Of a stretch of DNA of 64,000 bases, positions 57,501 through 64,000 are shown one piece after another. How positions within the stretch are numbered: the stretch's first letter is position 1; every line of letters begins with the position of its first letter. The notes beneath the pieces were generated by a model. That model saw only the letters and a list, made by a program, of their open reading frames with translations. It was not told where the DNA came from and did not search any database. Where the stretch lies: assembly GCA_002221725.1 (NCBI GenBank), contig NJFT01000004.1, positions 1 through 64,000 of the forward strand. The letters run 5' to 3'. This DNA comes from Scedosporium boydii. Its lineage: Eukaryota; Ascomycota; Sordariomycetes; Microascales; Microascaceae. The translations under genes were made by a program, and so were the position numbers.

Positions 57501-60500
57501 ACCGAGCTAAACTCTTAGTTTAGTACCTTTCGATCTGACGTCTTCCGCAGGGAGCCACACTTTTGTCGTCCAGATGTAGAACTGTCCAGTGGCAACTAGA
57601 ATAGAGTGGCTTGATCTGGCTGAATCGACGTAACGTATCTTCGTAATTGGACTTGTAAGACCTGACGAATGCTGAGTCCACCGCCACGCTCAGCCCGGCG
57701 TTCGCCTGATAGACCATCAACTCATCCCGGGCAATTCGCCGTGAGTACAAGCAGAAGGAATTAATTCAAATGAAGCTGGATTATTGCTTCGTAAAAAACG
57801 AAACCCCAGCCGTGTCGAGGCGGAAGGATGGTGAGGCGTACCGCCCAGGCTTACCGCGTGGGAAAAGGTTCCTGCTGTATAACACCAACAGGGTGCCAGT
57901 CAGATCTCACCCCTTCTCTGAATGGTGAGCACAAATGTGCGTTGGTTGCAAGGCACATGGCTTGCCCTGGATCTCGAAGCGCCCTGCTTACCTTCTCTGT
58001 CGTGTTCTTGTGCAGGAATTCCATGCTGCCCACCATCAAGCTTGTAGGAAGTACACTCTAGATGAGCACTTTCGACTTGGCGATAGAGCGGATGGATAAG
58101 AGGTGGGGGTATGTACGAAAGCTGATTGGCGTACCACTCACTTGTTCGAACTGGAACCCATCTGTTTCCCACGATCTTTGATCCATGTCTTACTTCCTTC
58201 TCGATGAATCTTCAGTCCCAAGCCTAAGAGCCTCCAAAACGGTGCAGATATTCATTACACACAGTAAACGTTATGGGATTGACTTCGTACTTCGTGTTGT
58301 GGTATTATTATTACTTCGTAGTGTTATTGCAGGTACTTTGAAGGGGGAGGTCAGTCTCAAGATTCCACAAGTACAGTACTTCGTACCATATCCTGAGCGA
58401 CAGCTTCCAAGACCGTCTGAAGATGTGCAAGTGTGTGGAGGGAACCAGTCTCATCCCGCATGGCGTGGCTGAGCTTTCCGCGGGATCCTAGTGGTTCCTT
58501 GGCCATATCCAATCTGTGATTCGTCTACTTTGCGTCCCCAACTGTATCGCACAGCGAATCGATTTAAGTCGTATTGCCCCTCCCTTCGTCTCTGCTCCGC
58601 TCTTTCCCTGAGAGGGGACGAGTAAGAGGTACGTACTTCGTGCACTGCAATTGTTCTTCGACCCAGAGTGGGCTCCGCTCCACATGTCAGTGACGTACTG
58701 CGTTAAGCGAATCACCGTCGACCATCACCACGAAGGGCGCTTTCCATAGAAGGAAAAAGAAGAACTTTGAAGGGTGATAGTGACGGGCGCTAGTGGCCTT
58801 TTTTCGAGCGCTATTTAGCGTCGATTGCTACTCTTGTGGTCAAGCGATGTCACTAGTAAGTTTCAATGGTGAGGCCATTGAGTCCAAATTGTGAAGAATA
58901 TCGATAGATCAGGCTTCGCATTCCTGAATGGCTATTTGTACATTGTATCACTTCCCAAGCCTTCTCGTCGAGTCGTACCCGCTCCGGACTACAGAAGGCC
59001 CCAAAAATGAATGGGGCTTGCTGGGTCTGTTAGTTTAGCATTCCTAGTCGGGTGCTGTTTGAGCATTGCCGGGTAGGTAAACTTCAGGTCCTTCATGCTA
59101 CGGAGCGGTCATTGATACGCTGGATTAAGGTAGTGCCCAGGAAGACCTAGCGTGGGGGGGAGAGGCGAACTTGGGGTCATTGGACAACGTCTTTCCCGCT
59201 CAGGTGATACAGATGATTGTGAAGTCGGTAAATGGACTCGGGGCCTCAGGCACAGGTTATTATTCACCCAGCCGGCGGTTGGCTCGCAACCGATCCCTCT
59301 TGAAAGGGGAAAGAGAAGAGCACAACGCTGTCGATCTGACTAGCTCGTTCATGTCACAATACTGGTCCACGATTTCGGAGAAGCAGACAATCAATCTGAG
59401 GTGGTGGAGGGTCTTGACTGGCCCTGAGGAAGCGGGGCGGGCGAGTTCGGCGGAGGGGGCGCCATGCACGTCTCGCAAAAAGGGAACAACTATCACGAGT
59501 GGCATCCGATAATGATACACGTCCCCTTTCCAGGGCGAATTGGCAGTCCATTGGCCTTGGCCTAGAGGGTTGAGCTGCATTCGGAGGCACGGAGGAGAGC
59601 TTTCTTTGGAGGTGCGTGTTGACACCCAAAAACCCACTGCAGCCCTGCGTTGTCGGTCACCAGCAGCCCCTGTCGCGGTGCGCTGATGGTCAGTCGTTGG
59701 ACAGGACATGCAACCTTTCTCCTGGGGGAGCCCCAATCCTCGCATCCTCGCAATTGAAATACAGCGAAGAATAGGTGGGCAGGAGTCAAGACTTGCATGG
59801 AGGACGCTGCGACCTTCCGCAGGGCCGACATGTATTGGACCAGGAACAGGGCTTTGATTGTTTCTGCTGTCTATTTACTTTATGGGGTAGTACTCTGGGG
59901 GAGAGGAGTTAGGATACATTGATGAGTCGTCTCCGCGTGGGTTGTTGAAGAAATATTGACGCTGGATAATATGTGTACTAGTCAGGAGCATGGAGATGGA
60001 GCAAGTTACACAGGTAACAATTGAATTGCAGTACAACTGCATCGGGGGATAGAAGCAAGCAAGATGTACCATTTACTAGGGGTCTACTGGTATACGTATA
60101 CTAGTACAGCGGTACACTTCAGCCTACTAATGCGAGAATGCTACTTCACTATCCCATGAATAATTGTACCTTACTACTTCCGAGGCAGTTTTCGAAGTAC
60201 CTATGCCAGACACCCATCTTGGTCTGATCGACCTCGAGCAATCGGACGCGGGGGAGACAACTTGGGTTCTGTTTGAGAGAATAATATCATATTCGTCCCC
60301 GCGGATTACGAAAAGCTATTCATCATCTTCTGGAAAGAAGTACGGACAAATCCCTCAATACTTCTCTCCCACATGCTTCATAGACTGTGTCGAGCGGCTG
60401 CGACTTCCCCAACCAGACCCTGACCTTGGAAGCTCATCGCTGTCTTGTTTGACCTTGGGGAAAGTGCAGGGGCTGCTTTCAAAATGTGGGGTTCAAAACG

Positions 60501-63500
60501 GTGTGAATCGAGACAACAGGACTGGGACGTGCTCGGCATTGGTCAGGTGGCACCGTGAGGACGAGTTGGAGATGCAATGGTCGAATGGAAACAGGGGCTC
60601 GTGAGATGCTCCCCCTGGCTTCCAAGCCCGTGACTAGATTGTGGAATATCTGTTGAAACGTTGGATCTATTGAATGCTTGATCAATATCCGTCCTTCAGT
60701 TGATATTCTGGTCTTGATCGGAATCGGATCGTTGGGTTGGGGTGAGAGGAGGGATCTGTCTTGGGTACCTGATGTACACTATCACCTGCGAGACTGCGTG
60801 GGATACATCCTAACCCCGATTTCATGTGTACCTTCGTACTCTCCATTACATGGTAGGGTAGTTCCTTCCAGACACAAGGGTCCATGATGGGCTCTTTTCC
60901 TTGCCGAATTGAGATCACGAAGCGCGTCTTCTTAGACGTCTGTAACCAACGAGCGAAATATCTCCAGCGTGCATTTGTTTATGCCGAATTTCCAAGATTT
61001 ACGACGCTGGCTTTTCGTGGGCCCTCGAGTCTCCATGGAGACCATATCTACAAGTCTGAAGTACAGCAACGTAAGAGAGTCTATGAAATCGTTTCGGCGC
61101 TCACCGCCATTACCTCGCCAGATCTAGTAACCGTTCCAGTTGTCCTCGACAAACAAGCCAATCATTCGCTCTCTCCCACAGAAGGGTATCCGTGTCTTCT
61201 GACCTAAAAGGGTATTTCTTCGTGAGATCGATCTGGGGTCATGACACGATCCAGGCAAAAAAAAAGAAAAAAGAAGGGAAGAGACCATAGTGGTTTCGCC
61301 TAACGAAACGAATGCTTGGTGAGAATCCCGTATCCGCATTGCACAGCTTGGCCTGGCCTGGCCTGGCTGGTCTCTTTCCAATTGTATTCACTACGTCAGC
61401 ATCCCAGCACAGTTTGTCCTAGCTTTTTCATCGTAACGAAGAACTGACTGTTAACTGTAGGGCGAGCGAGAAACCAACATGGTCGACCTCTCAAAGCTGT
61501 TTGCTCTCGTCAAGATCTAATTAATGACCTCGGATGGCTCATAATTACTTGATTCTCATCTATCCTGTACGGGGTATTACCAATTTGTGTTTGGGCTGCC
61601 CAGCCAGGCCATGCTCCCTCCAATATCCGTCCCTCCGCCCCTCTCGCCCCCCGTCCAGAGGTATCGCCGAGCCCCGTAAATACCTAGACCACACTTGCAC
61701 CGCCCATTCAGGGAGTGCCGACCTATGAGTGAGCCTCTGCTATCGTACGCTGCAGGTTCGTCATCCCCATTCGGACAAGGTGCTGTCAGCCATCACATCT
61801 TGCAGTGCGTCGACTGACTTTCAGCGGACCAGCCCCATTGGAGGGCCCGTTGTCTGGTCTCCTCGAACGAGATAAACCACGCACATCTCCCCTTCAGGTT
61901 TCTTCGGTCTTCCCTTTTGGTCTTTCTTCTCTACGCTCTGGCCCTCTGTGCCACGAGAAATACTATCATCGCGATACTCTTACAACAATATCCAAAGGGA
62001 CCAAACAGCACAAGTTTGTCGATCAGACTAACGTGTGCTGCCTTCCCTCATTTTCACCCATTGCTTTCGACAACCGATTATTCTTGATCGAAGCGTTTCG
62101 CCTCGCTTCGTCCCGAGTTTTACAGCAAATCAGCACCTCCCTCGCCAACGGGATTCTCGCTCCTTTAAACGATCGATCCCTCCTCTTGACGGTCTTTATA
62201 TTCCTTGGGGTGTTTCGTGAACCCGGAAACCTGAAGTCGACTTGAAGGAAAACGAGCCTTGAGATCAATTTGGACCGTATATTTACAGTTCTCCTTGAGC
62301 AAATTGACCGTTCTGTTGCTCGATACATCTGCATCGAACACTTCTGCAACAATTCGCCCCATAGACAGGATACGCAAATTCGGCTTTCCTCTCTGCCAAA
62401 ATCCCATTCATTGGTTCATTGCTAGAAGTGAGCCTGAGCGAAAACCACCCGTGACGCCCAATAGCCATACCGAGACACAGAAGCCTCTCTCGCCTCGATT
62501 TGGAAGCATAACCTCAGACTCGACGAATCGATATCCTACACATTTAACCTCAACTTATTACTTTTGCCTCGACTTTTTTTTAATACCATTGCTCAGGTAT
62601 GCATATCCACGTTTACACATCTCTACACGGGAGCTGGGAGGTGACCCTTGCCCCTCCCCTCCCTTTCACGAAGAATCGGAACCACCTTGCATGCAAGCCC
62701 AGATTTCCATCTTCCATCACTACCCGCCCCGCTTAATGTCTTGCCCCCTCTTTCTGTCTCTCTCCTCTCTTACCCCCCCCCCCCCCTTCCCTTCTTTCCC
62801 CTCTCCCGCCCTCCACAGGACACTGGCCATGCTCGTCTGGCCAAGCACACCACCTTGATGTATCATCGACCCCTCCTTCGTCTACTCGCAGTCCCCTGTC
62901 ATTCCCTGACTGGCCCGGACCCACTCACTCACTAGCACAAGCACCCACCAAGAGCCAGAATCCAGTCCTCACAGAGCTAGCGACCCCCATTCGTCAACCC
63001 CCAAACAACACAGAAGCCTCGACTCCGCACACAAGTCTGAGAGACCAGGTGTCCCAGTTGCCCACTGTTGTCCAGTCCCGAGCACCAAACCACCCTCCTT
63101 ACTCCTCGAGCAACTACTACTTCTACTTGACCCTCCCTCCCGCTCTCTCAACTGCTATTCTTCTGTGACCTCATGTCCATCCCACTGGATCTATATCTTT
63201 CCCAAGGAAACATAAAAACACTCAATCCATTTCTCCTCTCAAGCCAAGTCCTTCCCCTTCAATGGGTGCAAGAATCTGGAAACACATCACTTGTTCCAAC
63301 CTCTTCTTTGGTCGTCCTCTGTCAAGCTTAGTCTTGTTGTACTAATAGTTGCCCAGCCTGGAGCCTCAGCGACACACTCTGCTTATTTTGCCTTATTCAG
63401 TTTCTCCGTTTTCGCTCCTGATCGTTCATAATCCGCAGTTCCTCGCTGCAACCGGATCCAGCCGTGTATTTTTTCGGGGTTTCTCTTCCCTTCTCTTCTC

Positions 63501-63932
63501 TTTTCGTGTTTCATTTTCACGATTGTTTCGGCTCTTGCTCCGGCATAGCCTCAAACTTCGATTCTTCTCGTTGCATCCCAATTTCCATCACCTTCGCAGC
63601 CATTCGATCCCTCGCCAAAGAGTGAAAGGCTGCGTATAGCAACGGCGAAGAACGACACACTTGCACCAGTAACATTCTCACTTTCGCCTCCCGACAATTT
63701 TTTGCCTCCCCCCTTGGCGCCGGTAACCGACCAACCAACCATCTTTATCACGCCCCTTGGTTTCCCCTGATCGTGTACTATTTATTTAGTATCACTCTTG
63801 TGAAATCATTATTTCAACCACCCCGTCTTCTCCATTGCCGAACCCTCACCCCTAGCTGGCCTTCCCAACGTCAATCCCTTCAAGCCGGCTTTCCACCCCG
63901 CAAGACTTCGACCTCCATACGACATCACCATC
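54584..63932. other. 9.3 kb stretch with no supportable gene; right end is the leader of the J-domain gene
   Basis: Open frames here (for example 59260-59745 minus, 60164-60604 plus) show no domain or splice structure I can support. GTACTTCGTAC-type motifs occur at 56153-56163, 57029-57037, 58283-58294, 58310-58319, 58376-58385 and 58631-58640. From about 62.5 kb to the ATG the plus strand is very C/T-rich, including a run of 14 C (62773-62786), as in a long fungal leader. No tRNA or transposon remains were recognised. Confidence 0.5.
61349..61367. repeat. pentanucleotide repeat (TGGCC)n
   Basis: Just over three copies with a partial fourth. A minor simple repeat. Confidence 0.7.
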
Positions 63933-64000
63933 ATGCCCCCCCCGTTACCTCCTGATCCATACAAGACGTTGGGTGTGTCGAAAACGGCACAGATTCCGGA
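63933..64000 (+). CDS. J-domain (DnaJ-like) protein, 5' end only
   Basis: The ATG at 63933 is followed by 22 whole codons before the window ends. The reading MPPPLPPDPYKTLGVSKTAQ is the start of a J domain (D-P-Y-x-x-L-G-V is helix I). J proteins stimulate Hsp70 ATPase. The HPD motif and the rest lie outside, so the subfamily cannot be told. A C/T-rich leader of more than 1 kb precedes it. Confidence 0.85.
   Translation, partial: MPPPLPPDPYKTLGVSKTAQIP

Noticed and set aside
59260..59745. 161-codon minus-strand frame
   Set aside because: Composition looks random, it overlaps other frames, and no motif was found.

Overview
This window looks like nuclear DNA of a filamentous ascomycete (Pezizomycotina, probably a Sordariomycete). 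Genes carry short introns of about 55-120 bases with GTRAGT-type donors and CTAAC/CTGAC branch points. Leaders are pyrimidine-rich. The recognisable genes are eukaryotic housekeeping genes (HSP90, ILV3, DCR2, THO1, LOA1, a J-domain protein) mixed with fungus-specific ones. All splice junctions here were read by eye from donor, branch point, acceptor and frame; none is supported by transcripts.

Left part (1-21 kb): a minus-strand NLR-type gene (alpha/beta hydrolase plus NB-ARC) runs off the left edge. Next come a conserved-looking protein of unknown function (6.2-7.0 kb), a membrane-anchored DCR2-type phosphatase (8.2-10.1 kb), and a divergently placed THO1/SARNP-type SAP protein (10.9-12.0 kb). 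The reading frame of the SAP gene continues with a recognisable motif beyond its stop codon. A 9.3 kb stretch without a supportable gene follows.

Middle part (21-44 kb): a 1616-residue single-exon protein, mostly low complexity, ends in a methyltransferase-like domain. It is followed by a small acidic protein with five W-V-x-V motifs and a six-exon cytochrome P450 that includes an 11-base exon. A looser region (30-35 kb) holds an A-rich tract, a 140-bp nested inverted-repeat element, a 2EXR-domain gene and a gene built largely of 15-21 base exons. Housekeeping genes then return: HSP90, LOA1 and ILV3.

Right part (44-64 kb): a largely disordered protein with a C-terminal CaaX box, a divergent kinase-like protein, an MPPED-type metallophosphoesterase, a 9.3 kb stretch with no supportable gene, and the first codons of a J-domain protein at the right edge. 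The noncoding stretches contain many copies of a GTACGAAGTAC-like motif, some forming perfect palindromes.

The most unusual item is the micro-exon gene at 33.5-35.1 kb. With thirteen coding exons, all in phase 0 and seven of them 21 bases or shorter, it gives an open frame of 168 codons. Several exons encode exactly seven residues of a charged, probably helical or coiled-coil protein.
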